DNA of 64,000 bases from Streptomyces aculeolatus (GTDB lineage Bacteria; Actinomycetota; Actinomycetes; Streptomycetales; Streptomycetaceae). The translations under genes were made by a program, and so were the position numbers. Location: positions 456,060-520,059 of the forward strand of contig NZ_JAINRD010000003.1 of the NCBI RefSeq assembly GCF_020400605.1, given 5' to 3'. Below the pieces are notes generated by a model. It made no database searches. It was given only the letters and a program-made list of their open reading frames with translations, and was not told the origin of the DNA. Below, piece after piece: positions 48,750-58,368 of this stretch. Position 1 is the first letter of the stretch, and each line of letters starts with the position of its first letter.

Positions 48750-51044
48750 ATGGGGGCACCGAGGGCGCCGAGGCACACGAAGCGGCGCCAGGGCGTCGCA
48801 GCGGCCGTCGGCGGCTGGAGCGTCACCCACCGCTGGGCAGCGGTGGGTATCTGGGTGTTGTTCGTGGTGCTGGCGACGGTCGCCGGCTCCGCGGCGGGGC
48901 GGGCGGACGTCAGCGACAGCGAGGAGGTCCCGGGCGAGACCGGGCGGTCCGCGAAGATCCTCGAGGACGCGGGCGTGGACGAGCCGGTCGGGGAGAGCGT
49001 GCTCGTCCAGTCGCCCGAGGGCGCGCTGAAGGCGTCGGCCGGCGAGTTCCGTACGGCCGTCGCCGACGTCGTACGGGCCGTCGAGGGCACCGGCGAGGTG
49101 ACCGACGTCGTCTCGCCGTACGACAGCGACACGATCTCGCGGGACGGGCGCTCGGCGCTGGTCCAGTTCCGGATGAAGGGCGACCCGGAGACCGCGGCGG
49201 ACCGGGTGGAGCCCGTGACCGACGCGGTCGCGAAGGTCCAGGACGAGCACGAGTCGCGGGGCCTGCTGATCGAGGAGATCGGCGGCGCCAGTATGGAGAA
49301 GACCTTCGACGACGCCTTCGGCGAGGACTTCAAGAAGGCGGAGTACTCGGCGGTGCCGATCGCCTTCGGCATCCTGCTGATCGTCTTCGGGGCGTTCGTG
49401 GCCGCGCTGCTGCCGGTGGTGCTGGCGATGACCGCGATCGTGGCGACGATGGGCCTGATGGGCGTGGTCAGCCACATCCAGCCGATGAGCGACGTCGCCG
49501 ACTCGGTGATGCTGCTGGTGGGGCTGGCCGTCGGCGTCGACTACTGCCTGTTCTACCTGCGCCGCGAGCGCGAGGAGCGGGCCAAGGGCCGCGACGCGCG
49601 GACCGCGCTGGAGATCGCCGCCGCCACCTCCGGGCGCGCGGTGCTGGTCTCCGGCATCACGGTCATCGTCGCGATGTGCGGCATGCTCTTCACCGGCCTC
49701 GCCGACTTCGCGGCGATGGGCGTGGCGTCGCTGATGGTCGTCGCGGTGGCGATGGTCGGCTCGGTGACCGTGCTGCCGGCGATGCTGTCGCTGCTCGGCG
49801 AGCGGGTCGAGAAGGGCCGGGTGCCGTTCCTGGCGCGGCTCAAGCGCGGCCCGTCCAACGCCGGCGGCGAGAGCCGCGTGTGGCGGGCCGTGCTGACCCG
49901 CGTACTGCGCCGGCCGAAGGCCGCGGTGGTCGTGGCCACCGGCGCGCTCGCGGTGATCGCCGTGCCCGCGGTGGGCATGAACACCGCGAACCTCACGCTG
50001 GACCAGGAGTTCGGCGACTCGCTGCCGATCGTGCAGACCTACGACCGCGTCAACGAGGCGTTCCCCGGCGGGTCCGACCCCGCCGAGGTGGTCGTCAAGG
50101 CCGACGACATCAACGCGCCCGAGGTCCGCAAGGCCATCGTCGACTTCGAGGAGCAGGCGCTCGACACCGGCGCCTCCAGGGGCCCGATCGACATCCAGGT
50201 CTACGACGACAAGAACGTCGCCATCATCGAGGTCCCCCTCGTGGGCGGCTCCGACCAGGACAAGGCGGAGAAGAGCCTCGCCCTGCTGCGCGACGAGATC
50301 CGGCCGGTGACGCTGGAGGCGGTGGACGGCGTCGAGGCGCCGGTCGGCGGCCAGGTCGCGGGGAGCAAGGACTTCAACGACCAGCTCGTCGGCGCGGTGG
50401 TGCCGGTCTTCCTCTTCGTGGTGGCCTTCGCCTTCCTGCTGATGCTGATGGCGTTCAGGTCGCTGACGATCGCGATCACGTCGATCCTGCTCAACCTGCT
50501 GTCGGTGGGCGCCGCGTACGGCGTGCTGACGATGGTCTTCCAGCACGGCTGGGGCGCGGGCCTGGTGGGCGCCGAGGGCGTCGGGGCGATCGTCGCCTGG
50601 CTGCCGCTGTTCCTCTTCGTCATCCTCTTCGGCCTGAGCATGGACTATCACGTGTTCGTGGTCTCGCGGATCAAGGAGGCGCGGGCGCAGGGGCGGAACA
50701 CCGCCGACGCCATCTCGCACGGAGTGATCACCACCGCGGGCGTGGTGACGAGCGCGGCCGTCATCATGGTCGCCGTGTTCTCGATCTTCGGCACGCTGTC
50801 GATGCAGTCCATGAAGCAGATGGGCGTGGGCCTGGCGACGGCGGTGCTGATCGACGCGACGATCATCCGCGGCGTGCTGCTGCCCGCGGTGATGTCGCTG
50901 CTCGGCGAGCGCAACTGGCACTTCCCGAAGGCGCTGCGCTGGCTGCCCGATCTGGAGAAGGAGGAGCCGCGGCCGGTACCGACGGGTAGCGTTCCGCCGC
51001 CGCGTCCCGCAGACTCTCCGTTGGTCGAAGGGAGCCGCCGATGA
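48750..51044 (+). CDS. MMPL family RND-type transporter
   Basis: The ATG at 48750 follows GAGGGA and gives 764 residues. There are two blocks of transmembrane helices (~205-350 and ~545-735), each after a large extracellular loop. Typical MMPL segments are VGLAVGVDYCLFYLRREREER and FGLSMDYHVFVVSRIKEARAQG with the proton-relay Asp-Tyr pairs. Actinobacterial MMPL pumps export lipids, polyketides or drugs. Its stop overlaps the ATG of the following oxidase (ATGA). Confidence 0.92.
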   Translation: MGAPRAPRHTKRRQGVAAAVGGWSVTHRWAAVGIWVLFVVLATVAGSAAGRADVSDSEEVPGETGRSAKILEDAGVDEPVGESVLVQSPEGALKASAGEFRTAVADVVRAVEGTGEVTDVVSPYDSDTISRDGRSALVQFRMKGDPETAADRVEPVTDAVAKVQDEHESRGLLIEEIGGASMEKTFDDAFGEDFKKAEYSAVPIAFGILLIVFGAFVAALLPVVLAMTAIVATMGLMGVVSHIQPMSDVADSVMLLVGLAVGVDYCLFYLRREREERAKGRDARTALEIAAATSGRAVLVSGITVIVAMCGMLFTGLADFAAMGVASLMVVAVAMVGSVTVLPAMLSLLGERVEKGRVPFLARLKRGPSNAGGESRVWRAVLTRVLRRPKAAVVVATGALAVIAVPAVGMNTANLTLDQEFGDSLPIVQTYDRVNEAFPGGSDPAEVVVKADDINAPEVRKAIVDFEEQALDTGASRGPIDIQVYDDKNVAIIEVPLVGGSDQDKAEKSLALLRDEIRPVTLEAVDGVEAPVGGQVAGSKDFNDQLVGAVVPVFLFVVAFAFLLMLMAFRSLTIAITSILLNLLSVGAAYGVLTMVFQHGWGAGLVGAEGVGAIVAWLPLFLFVILFGLSMDYHVFVVSRIKEARAQGRNTADAISHGVITTAGVVTSAAVIMVAVFSIFGTLSMQSMKQMGVGLATAVLIDATIIRGVLLPAVMSLLGERNWHFPKALRWLPDLEKEEPRPVPTGSVPPPRPADSPLVEGSRR

Positions 51045-52210
51045 ACCTGCCGTTCGGCAACTACCAGAACGAGATCTACCTGAACGGGCTGGCCGACAAG
51101 CTGCCCCCGTTCACCACCGACCTCACCGCGCTGGAGCAGTCCGCGCGCGAGCGGCTGGCGGACGGTCCGTTCTGGTACGTCGCGGGCGCGGCCGGCTCGG
51201 GCGCCACCGCCCGGGCCAACCGGGAGGCGTTCGACCGGGTCCGCCTCGTCCCGCGCATGCTGACCGGCGCCACCGAGCGGAGCCCGGCCACCACCGTGCT
51301 GGGCTCCGCGCTCCCCGCGCCCGTCCTGCTGGCGCCCGTCGGGGTGCAGTCGATCGTGCACCCCGACGGCGAGCTTGCCACGGCCCGCGCCGCCGCCGCC
51401 CTCGGCATCCCGATGGTGATGTCCACGGCCTCCTCGTACACCATCGAGGAGGTCGCGGAGGCGAGCGGCGCGGGGCCGCGCTGGTACCAGCTCTACTGGC
51501 CGAACGACGACGAGGTGTGCGCCAGCATCCTGGCGCGCGCCCGCGCCGCGGGCTTCACCGCCCTCGTCGTCACCCTCGACACCTGGACGCTGGCCTGGCG
51601 CCCGCGCGACCTCGACGCCGCGTACCTGCCGTTCATCCGCGGCGTCGGCACCGCCGTCGCCTTTTCCGACCCGGCGTTCCGCGCCGGTCTCGCGCAGCCG
51701 CCGGAGGAGGACCTGGGCGCCGCGGTGCTGCGCTGGGTGCCGATGTTCACCGGTACGGACCGGACGTGGGACCGGCTGCCGTTCCTGCGGGAGCACTGGG
51801 ACGGGCCGATCCTGCTCAAGGGCGTCCAGCACCCGGACGACGCCCGCCGGGCCGCGGACGCGGGCATGGACGGCGTCGTCGTCTCCAACCACGGCGGCCG
51901 GCAGGTCGACGGCGCGGTCGCGGCGCTCGACGTGCTGCCGGAGGTCGCCGCGGCGGTCGGCGACCGCGTCGAGGTGCTCTTCGACTCGGGCGTACGGACC
52001 GGGGCGGACGTGCTCAAGGCCCTGGCGCTGGGCGCGCGTGCGGTGCTGTACGGCAGGCCGTACGCCTACGGTCTCGCGCACGGCGGCGAGGAGGGCGTCG
52101 CGCACGTGCTGCGCAGCCTGCTCGCCGACCTCGACCTCACCCTCGGGCTGTCGGGCCACCGCTCGGTGCGGGAGCTGGGCCCCGGCGACGTGCGGCGGCT
52201 TCCGGGCTGA
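51041..52210 (+). CDS. FMN-dependent alpha-hydroxy-acid oxidase / lactate 2-monooxygenase-like
   Basis: The 389-residue TIM-barrel flavoprotein has APVGVQSIVHPDGE, VSNHGGRQVDGA (catalytic His) and LFDSGVRTGADVLKAL (FMN phosphate loop). Length and the loop after the Trp-rich LDTWTLAWRPRDLDAAYLPF resemble lactate 2-monooxygenase. It is coupled to the MMPL gene. Its last 74 bp overlap, antisense, the 3' end of the BASS transporter gene. Confidence 0.9.
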   Translation: MNLPFGNYQNEIYLNGLADKLPPFTTDLTALEQSARERLADGPFWYVAGAAGSGATARANREAFDRVRLVPRMLTGATERSPATTVLGSALPAPVLLAPVGVQSIVHPDGELATARAAAALGIPMVMSTASSYTIEEVAEASGAGPRWYQLYWPNDDEVCASILARARAAGFTALVVTLDTWTLAWRPRDLDAAYLPFIRGVGTAVAFSDPAFRAGLAQPPEEDLGAAVLRWVPMFTGTDRTWDRLPFLREHWDGPILLKGVQHPDDARRAADAGMDGVVVSNHGGRQVDGAVAALDVLPEVAAAVGDRVEVLFDSGVRTGADVLKALALGARAVLYGRPYAYGLAHGGEEGVAHVLRSLLADLDLTLGLSGHRSVRELGPGDVRRLPG

Positions 52211-53060
52211 TGGCCCGCAGCGTGTAGCCCGCGGCGGTGGCGGCGACGTAGCTGAGGACGGCGTACACCGCCCCGGGCATGGCCATCGCGGTGCTGTCGA
52301 GCAGCGTGGGGCTGATCGCGATGGTCATGGCCAGGCCGACGTTGTGCATGCCGATCTCGAAGCAGCACGCCACGGCCTGCGGATGCGCGGCGCGCACCAG
52401 CCGGGTGGCGCCGTAGCCGACGGCCAGGGACACCAGCGTGAACAGGAACGTGATCGGCCCGAGGTCCACGAACGAGTCGGTGATCCGGTCCCGTTCGGCC
52501 CAGGCCACGCCGACGATCACCAGGAAGAGCCCGAAGAGGGACGCCGCCCGCACCGGCCGGTCGATGCGCTCCTTGACCCGCGGCGCGCGGGCGCGGGTCA
52601 GCATGCCGAGCCCGACGGGGATCAGCACGATGGCGAACACCTGGAGGATCTTGTCGTAGTTCAGGCCCAGGTCGTCGCGGCCGATGTCGAAGTGGTCGAG
52701 CGAGAAGTTGACGATCAGCGGCAGGCTGAACAGCGAGAGCGCGGAGTTGACGGCGGTGAGCGTGATGTTGAGAGCCACGTCGCCGCCGAAGAGCCGGCTG
52801 TAGTAGTTGGCGACGGCCCCGCCGGGCGACGCGGCGAGCAGCATCATCCCCACCGCGTACGCGGGCGCCAGGTCGAAGGCCAGCACCAGGCCGAAGCAGG
52901 CGGCGGGCAGCAGCAGCACCTGGCACACCAGCGCGGCGGCGACGGCCCGGGGATGGTGCCTGACCCGCCGGAAGTCGGCGAGCGTGAGGCCCAGGCCGAG
53001 GCCGTACATGATGACGGCGAGGACGACGGGCATCATGACGGTCGTTACCGGGGAGTTCAC
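52137..53060 (-). CDS. Bile acid:sodium symporter (BASS) family transporter
   Basis: The GTG at 53060 gives 307 residues; a GTG at 53066 and an ATG at 53036 are alternatives. About nine to ten hydrophobic segments are present, with the BASS patterns LLAASPGGAVANYYSRLFGGDVALN and CCFEIGMHNVGLAMTIA. Substrates of bacterial BASS proteins include pantothenate, keto acids and other organic anions. The stop lies inside the convergent oxidase gene, an unusually long 74-bp convergent overlap. Confidence 0.9.
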   Translation of the reverse strand: MNSPVTTVMMPVVLAVIMYGLGLGLTLADFRRVRHHPRAVAAALVCQVLLLPAACFGLVLAFDLAPAYAVGMMLLAASPGGAVANYYSRLFGGDVALNITLTAVNSALSLFSLPLIVNFSLDHFDIGRDDLGLNYDKILQVFAIVLIPVGLGMLTRARAPRVKERIDRPVRAASLFGLFLVIVGVAWAERDRITDSFVDLGPITFLFTLVSLAVGYGATRLVRAAHPQAVACCFEIGMHNVGLAMTIAISPTLLDSTAMAMPGAVYAVLSYVAATAAGYTLRAISPEAAARRRGPAPAPSGGPTARG

Positions 53061-53150
53061 GCGCACCAGACTGCCGGGGCACGCGGCGCGCTGTCCATGC
53101 CGGAAGTGTCTCGTTAATTCGATGGCGCCTCCGCTTGCGCCCGGACCAGG

Positions 53151-53780
53151 ATGGCCCGCATGCTCGCGACTCTCCTCGCCTTCCTCGGGGCCTGCACGCT
53201 CATCGCCGCCACACCGGGGCCCAGCACGGTCCTGATCATCCGCAACTCGATGCACAGCCGCCGGGCCGGGATGATGACCGTCCTCGGCAACGAGACGGGT
53301 GTCTTCCTGTGGGGCGCGATCGCCGCGTTCGGCCTCACGGCGCTGCTGGCGGCCTCGCAGCTGGCGTACGACGTGATGCGGTGGGTCGGCGCGGCGGTGC
53401 TGGTCTGGTTCGGGGTGCAGGCGCTGCGCGCGGCGCGGCGGGGGACGGCGGCGGAGTTCGCCGACCAGGCGGGCGCGGAGGTCACGTCGTGGCGCGCGTA
53501 CCGCTCGGGGCTGCTGCTGAACCTGGCGAATCCGAAGGTGGGCGTCTTCGCGATGTCGTTCCTGCCGCAGTTCGTGCCGTCGTCCGCGCCGCAGTTGGCG
53601 ACGACGGTGGCGTTCGCGGCGCTGTGGGCGGTGTACGAAGTCGGGTGGTACGCGGTGTACGTGTGGTTCGTGGGGCGGTTGAAGGGTCTGCTGTCGCGGG
53701 CGGGCGTGCGCAAGCGGCTGGAGCAGGTGTCCGGCACGGTGCTGGTGGCGCTGGGGATCCGGCTGGCCGTCGAGCACTGA
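53151..53780 (+). CDS. LysE/RhtB family amino acid exporter
   Basis: The 209-residue protein has six hydrophobic segments and the LysE signature (AATPGPSTVLIIRNSMHSRRAGMMTVLGNETG; SGLLLNLANPKVGVFAMSFLPQF). It exports amino acids or related metabolites. It is divergent from the BASS gene, with about 90 bp between starts. Confidence 0.93.
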   Translation: MARMLATLLAFLGACTLIAATPGPSTVLIIRNSMHSRRAGMMTVLGNETGVFLWGAIAAFGLTALLAASQLAYDVMRWVGAAVLVWFGVQALRAARRGTAAEFADQAGAEVTSWRAYRSGLLLNLANPKVGVFAMSFLPQFVPSSAPQLATTVAFAALWAVYEVGWYAVYVWFVGRLKGLLSRAGVRKRLEQVSGTVLVALGIRLAVEH

Positions 53781-53886
53781 GGGGGTGCGGTAGGGGACGG
53801 CCCCGGGCCGGGGCCGTACGGGCCGGAATGCGAATCTGACCGGAACGTGACGCGCCCGTGCGCCGCGGGCCGCAGACTGGTCCGCC

Positions 53887-55350
53887 ATGTACGTGCGCTC
53901 AGGCGGCACCCTCGCCGCATCGGGACGGATACTCGCGGCCGTCGTGCTCCCGGCCGCCCTGCTGGCGGCGGGCTGCGGCGGAGACGGGGACGGGGACAGG
54001 GACGAGGCGGCCGACTGCACGTTCGCCGCCGACCGCGGCGGCGGCGCCCCCGGGCGGGCCGGCGGCCCCGTCGACCGGGACGACGTGGACGGCGACGGGC
54101 ACGCCGACGCCGTTCTCAACGGCTGGTACAAGGTCCCCGGGGACCCCGACACGAAGTGGCGGAACAACCGCTTCGTGCTCCGCGCCGCGGCCGGCGGCCC
54201 GGACCCGTCGGCCGCCTTCCCGCTCGCCGGCTGCTACCCGCCGCACAGCCCGCAGGCGCAATATCCCGTGGGCTACGACTTCTCCGTCCAGCTCACCGGA
54301 GACCTCGACGACGACGGGTACGCCGACGTCCTCGTCCGCGGCGTACGGGGCCCGGACGGCGCCGAGTCCCGGCGGCAGCGCATCCTCTGGGGCGGCCCCG
54401 AAGGGCCCGTCGCCGCCACCGACCTGCCGCGGGGCACCGACCCGGCCGCCGGCGTGGGCGACTTCGACGGCGACGGCACCCTCGACCTGCTCACGCTCGC
54501 CGTCTCGGGCGGCGAATACGACATGCGGGCCCAGCCCGCCACCGTGCTGCGCGGCCCCCTCGACCGGGCCGGCGGGAAGCCGCGCGGCGAGACGGCGACC
54601 GACGTGGGCTTCGAGGGCTGGGCGTCGATCACCGACGCGGCCGTCGGCGACTTCGACGGCGACGGCCGCGACGACCTGGTCACCAGGGCCACGTACGACG
54701 AGGAGGACGTGCGCTTCGAGGACGGCATGCCGGACGAGGTCGTCGACGCCGCGCTCTACCGCGGCACGCCCGCGGGGCTGCGGCTCGCCGGCGCCGTGCC
54801 GGGCATCACCTCCGGGTCGGAGAACGGCGCCACCCCGCTCGTGTCCGGCGACTTCGACGACGACGGGACGGACGACATCGTCGCCCGGCGGTGGCTGGGG
54901 GACGCCCTCGTCGTCTACGGCAGCCCGGAGGGCCCGGGGGCCGGCCGCAAGGCCGTCGAGCTGGGCCGGCGGATCGGCCTGGGCAGCGCCGTCGGCGACG
55001 TGAACGGCGACGGTACGGACGACCTCGCCACGTCCTACTCCCCGAGCGGCGACGAGGGCGAGGTCGCGGTGACCCTGGGCGGCGCCCGCGGTCTGGCCGT
55101 GGACGGCACGCAGGTCGTCATGCCGCAGGACGTGGGGGCGAAGCCGGGGCTGCGCCGGAACGCGGACCACCTCTTCGGCTGGCAGCTGCACCTCGCCGAC
55201 CTCGACACGGACGGGGACGACGACCTGGTCGTCGGCACGTTCCGGGCGGGCGACCCGCCGGAGGAGTCCGGCTACTGGATCTTCGGGGGCACGCCGGAGG
55301 GCACATCGGTGGCGGACCGCGACTTCGTCACGACCGAGGACGCCGGATAG
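53887..55350 (+). CDS. FG-GAP/VCBS repeat lipoprotein
   Basis: The 487-residue protein has a signal peptide with lipobox LLAAGC (Cys ~31). It is built of integrin-alpha-like FG-GAP repeats, each with a calcium-binding loop (DDVDGDGHADAVLNGW, GDLDDDGYADVLV, GDFDGDGTLDLLTL, GDFDGDGRDDLVTR, GDFDDDGTDDIVAR, GDVNGDGTDDLATS, DTDGDDDLVVG). It should fold as a surface-anchored seven-bladed propeller. The partner is unknown. Confidence 0.9.
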   Translation: MYVRSGGTLAASGRILAAVVLPAALLAAGCGGDGDGDRDEAADCTFAADRGGGAPGRAGGPVDRDDVDGDGHADAVLNGWYKVPGDPDTKWRNNRFVLRAAAGGPDPSAAFPLAGCYPPHSPQAQYPVGYDFSVQLTGDLDDDGYADVLVRGVRGPDGAESRRQRILWGGPEGPVAATDLPRGTDPAAGVGDFDGDGTLDLLTLAVSGGEYDMRAQPATVLRGPLDRAGGKPRGETATDVGFEGWASITDAAVGDFDGDGRDDLVTRATYDEEDVRFEDGMPDEVVDAALYRGTPAGLRLAGAVPGITSGSENGATPLVSGDFDDDGTDDIVARRWLGDALVVYGSPEGPGAGRKAVELGRRIGLGSAVGDVNGDGTDDLATSYSPSGDEGEVAVTLGGARGLAVDGTQVVMPQDVGAKPGLRRNADHLFGWQLHLADLDTDGDDDLVVGTFRAGDPPEESGYWIFGGTPEGTSVADRDFVTTEDAG

Positions 55351-55362
55351 TCCGTCTTATGG

Positions 55363-55845
55363 CTACGCGCTGTGCGTCGGGGCGACGGGCAGGTATCCCA
55401 GGTCCACCGGCCCGCCGCGCGGCGCGGCGAGCAGGCGCGCCAGCGGCGGCGGCCACAGCGGCTCGGACGGCGCCGCCGCCTCCGCCGGCGGCCACCACCG
55501 CCAGCCGAGGATGCGGTCCTCCGGGTGCCGCGCGACGGCCTCCGCGGTCGGCTCGCGGCGCGGCCCGGCGGCCAGGTAGATGTGCTCGTGCTGCCGCACC
55601 GGCACGCCCTGCCGGGTGAAGTCGTGCACCCAGGTGCACAGCAGCTCCCCGGCCGCCACGTCCGTCCAGCCGGTCTCCTCACGCAGCTCGCGCACCGCGC
55701 CCGCGCGGGGGCTCTCGCCGGGGTCGAGGCCGCCGCCGGGGGTGGCCCAGTGGAGGCCGGCCTCCACGTCGTCGTAGCGGAACATGAAGACCGCGCCGTC
55801 CGGGTCGAGGATCGCGAGGCGGGCGGCGCGGCGGGGTGTGCGCAT
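55363..55845 (-). CDS. Nudix hydrolase
   Basis: The 160-residue protein has a complete Nudix box (GGGLDPGESPRAGAVRELRE then ETGW, ~38-61; GX5EX7REUXEEXGU). It probably hydrolyses a nucleoside diphosphate derivative; specificity cannot be read from sequence. It converges with the FG-GAP gene, with 12 bp between stops. Confidence 0.93.
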   Translation of the reverse strand: MRTPRRAARLAILDPDGAVFMFRYDDVEAGLHWATPGGGLDPGESPRAGAVRELREETGWTDVAAGELLCTWVHDFTRQGVPVRQHEHIYLAAGPRREPTAEAVARHPEDRILGWRWWPPAEAAAPSEPLWPPPLARLLAAPRGGPVDLGYLPVAPTHSA

Positions 55846-55952
55846 GCCCCGACCCTAACTCCTGTGGCCGGTGCGCCGATCATTTGTCACGGGTACGTAC
55901 GGGAACGGAAGCGCACTGGACACCTGTAGCCGCCCAGCCCGACAATTCGAAG

Positions 55953-56528
55953 GTGTCAGGCTCCGACCACCCCACGTCTTCCGCGTTCCCCGTTCACCCG
56001 GCGGGGACGCCGCGCGTCTCCGACGAAGAGCGGGACAGGGCGATCGAGTTGCTGCGCGAGGGCGCGGCGGAGGGCCGGCTGTCGCAGGACACGTTCCTGG
56101 CCCGCGTGGACCTGGCCTTCGCGGCCCACTCCCACGAGCAGTTGGCGGCGCTGACCGCCGATCTGCCGCCCCGCGAGGGGCGGTTGACGCGGGCGATCCT
56201 CGGCACGGTCGCCAAGGCGTCGTCGCTCGGGGTGCGGGTGAAGCAGGCGTGGCAGGCGGAGCGGCTGCCGCCGCTGATGCTCCCGGCACCGGGGGCGATC
56301 CCGCTGCGCATCGGGCGGGATCCGCGCAACGGGCTGCGGCTGATGGAGGAGACGGTCTCGCGGATGCACGCGGAGCTGCGGTGCGCGAGCGGGGTGTGGC
56401 TGCTGCGGGACCTGGGTTCGACGAACGGGACGTTCATCAACGGGCGCCGGCTGACCGACGAGGCACCGGTGCGCCCCGGCGACCAGCTGGGCTTCGGCCA
56501 CACCCGGTACCTGCTGACGGCCCGCTGA
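55953..56528 (+). CDS. DUF1707 and FHA domain protein
   Basis: The GTG at 55953 gives 191 residues (VSGSDHPTSS...). DUF1707 occupies ~20-75 (RVSDEERDRAIELLREGAAEGRL; FLARVDLAFAAHSHEQLAALTADLP). A C-terminal FHA domain spans ~110-190 (LRIGRDPRNGLRL, VSRMHAEL, LRDLGSTNGTFING), all canonical phosphothreonine-binding residues. FHA proteins read Ser/Thr kinase signals, so it could be a partner of kinases elsewhere in the genome. There is no membrane segment. Confidence 0.9.
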   Translation: MSGSDHPTSSAFPVHPAGTPRVSDEERDRAIELLREGAAEGRLSQDTFLARVDLAFAAHSHEQLAALTADLPPREGRLTRAILGTVAKASSLGVRVKQAWQAERLPPLMLPAPGAIPLRIGRDPRNGLRLMEETVSRMHAELRCASGVWLLRDLGSTNGTFINGRRLTDEAPVRPGDQLGFGHTRYLLTAR

Positions 56529-56612
56529 CCGCCGTCGGCGGTACGGACCGGCCGCGGGACCGGCCGCGGTGGGGCGCGCACCCCCGTGCCGTACGGGCAC
56601 ACGCCCCGGCCC

Positions 56613-58211
56613 TCACCCCGCCGCCAGCACCGCGGCGACCACCGGCCCCGCCGCCTCGCCGCCGTGGCCCCCCTCCGGCACCACCGCCGCCGCGGCGATG
56701 TCGCCGCGGTACGCCGTGAACCAGCTGTCCGGCCGCTCCTGCCCGCCGACCTCCGCCGAGCCGGTCTTCGCACCCGCCCCGGGGCCGAGGCCCAGGCCCG
56801 CGGCCGTGCCCTCGGTCGCGGTCAGCTCCATCATCTGCCGCAGCCCGGCCGCCACCGGCGCGGGCAGCGGCTCGGCGGTGGCGACTTCGCGGTCGTCGAA
56901 GGAGCGCGGGAGCAGCACCGGCTGGCGGAAGGTGCCGGAGGCGACGGTGGCGGCGACGGACGCCATGTTCAGCGGGTTCATCTGCACTCTGCCCTGGCCG
57001 ATGAGCGCGGCGGACTTCTCGTCGCCCTGTGCGACGGGCACGGCGCCGTCGAAGGTCGCCACCCCCGTCCGCCAGTCGTCCTCCCCGAGGCCGAACCAGC
57101 GGCGGGCGGCCTCCGCCAGCTCGTCGTCGGCCAGCTCGTCGCTGAGGGAGACGAACGCCGTGTTGCACGACTGCGCGAAGTCCTGCGCGAACGTGGCGTC
57201 CCCGATCGCGCCGCCCTCCACGTTGCGGAAGGTCTTGCCCTGGTCGTGCGCGTAGGTGCGGGGGCAGTCCACCGGCGTCTGCGGGGTGATGCCGCCGGCG
57301 AGCAGCGCCGCCGACGTGATGATCTTGAACGTGGAGCCGGGGGCGGTCGCGCCCTGCAGCGCGCTGTTGAACTCCCCGCCGCCCTCGGCGTTCGCGATCG
57401 CGAGTATCTCGCCGGTGGAGGGCCTGACGGCCACGACGGAGGCCCGGTCGCGGCCGCGCACCGCCTTCTCCGCCGCCTTCTGCACCCCGGCGTCCAGCGT
57501 CGTCCGCAGCTTCGCGGGCCTGCCTTCCGAGACGCCGAGCAGTGGCCTGCCGTGCTGCGTGCCGTCGGCGTCCTCGATCAGCACCTCGATGCCGGGCTCG
57601 CCGCGCAGCTTTCCCGCGTACCGCTCGCGCAGCTGCGCGAGGACCGGGCCCAGCGAGGGGTACTCCTCCGCGCTCAGCGATCTGCCGTCCCGGTCGACGG
57701 CGACGACCTGCGGGCTCTCGCCCTCCCGGGTCACCAGCCGCCGGTTGTCGGCCAGCGTCGGGTACACGATCGACGACTCCCAGTCGACCAGCGGCTTGCC
57801 GGTCGTCCGGCCGCGTACGACCGTCAGCTCCGAGTCGTACGTCCACGTCTTCGCGTGCCCCCCGGCCACGACCCGCGCCGTGACCGAGAACGGCACCGTC
57901 GCGCCCTTCGCCGCCCCCGGCTCCAGCACGACCTTCCGCACCTTGGCGTCCGTGAAGTAGGCCCCGAGCACCGGCCGCGCCTCGGCGGCGTAGTCCGTCA
58001 GCCGGGCCGCGCCGGCCGGGCGGTGACCGGCCCAGGCGGCCAGGAAGCCGCGGGCGGTGGTGCGCACTTCGGCCGCGCTGGGCGGGCCGGTCGGCACGTC
58101 CGGGCCGTCGTCGCCGGCGAGCGCCCGGTAGATGTTGGTGACGCCGAACACGGCCAGTGCGGCCATCCCGGCGAGCACCAGGCATAAAACTGCTTTGGTT
58201 CCGGTTCGCAT
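56613..58211 (-). CDS. Penicillin-binding transpeptidase (class B-like, MecA N-domain)
   Basis: The 532-residue protein has an N-terminal membrane anchor (AVLCLVLAGMAALAVFGV), an NTF2-like MecA_N domain (~45-150), and a dimerisation region. The transpeptidase domain has STFK (~303), SCN (~362) and KTGSAE (~495). It cross-links peptidoglycan outside the membrane. The position suggests no particular gene partner. The MecA-type N-domain is common in actinomycete PbpA-like enzymes and does not imply beta-lactam resistance. Confidence 0.93.
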   Translation of the reverse strand: MRTGTKAVLCLVLAGMAALAVFGVTNIYRALAGDDGPDVPTGPPSAAEVRTTARGFLAAWAGHRPAGAARLTDYAAEARPVLGAYFTDAKVRKVVLEPGAAKGATVPFSVTARVVAGGHAKTWTYDSELTVVRGRTTGKPLVDWESSIVYPTLADNRRLVTREGESPQVVAVDRDGRSLSAEEYPSLGPVLAQLRERYAGKLRGEPGIEVLIEDADGTQHGRPLLGVSEGRPAKLRTTLDAGVQKAAEKAVRGRDRASVVAVRPSTGEILAIANAEGGGEFNSALQGATAPGSTFKIITSAALLAGGITPQTPVDCPRTYAHDQGKTFRNVEGGAIGDATFAQDFAQSCNTAFVSLSDELADDELAEAARRWFGLGEDDWRTGVATFDGAVPVAQGDEKSAALIGQGRVQMNPLNMASVAATVASGTFRQPVLLPRSFDDREVATAEPLPAPVAAGLRQMMELTATEGTAAGLGLGPGAGAKTGSAEVGGQERPDSWFTAYRGDIAAAAVVPEGGHGGEAAGPVVAAVLAAG

Positions 58212-58368
58212 GGCGCGTCCCCCTGCAGTCCAGGCCCCTCCCCCGGGCCGCCCACGACTCTACCCGCGGACTCCGACACCCCGCGGTTGCACTGAACCTT
58301 GGTTGAAGTTCTAGCTTTACGGGGCAGGCCGCCGCACCCGGCCGCGCACCACGAGACGGGAGAACCCG

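Noticed and set aside
56586..56600. Terminator GTGCC-GTACG-GGCAC between the FHA and PBP genes
   Set aside because: The stem is only 5 bp; it may contribute to termination but is too weak to annotate.
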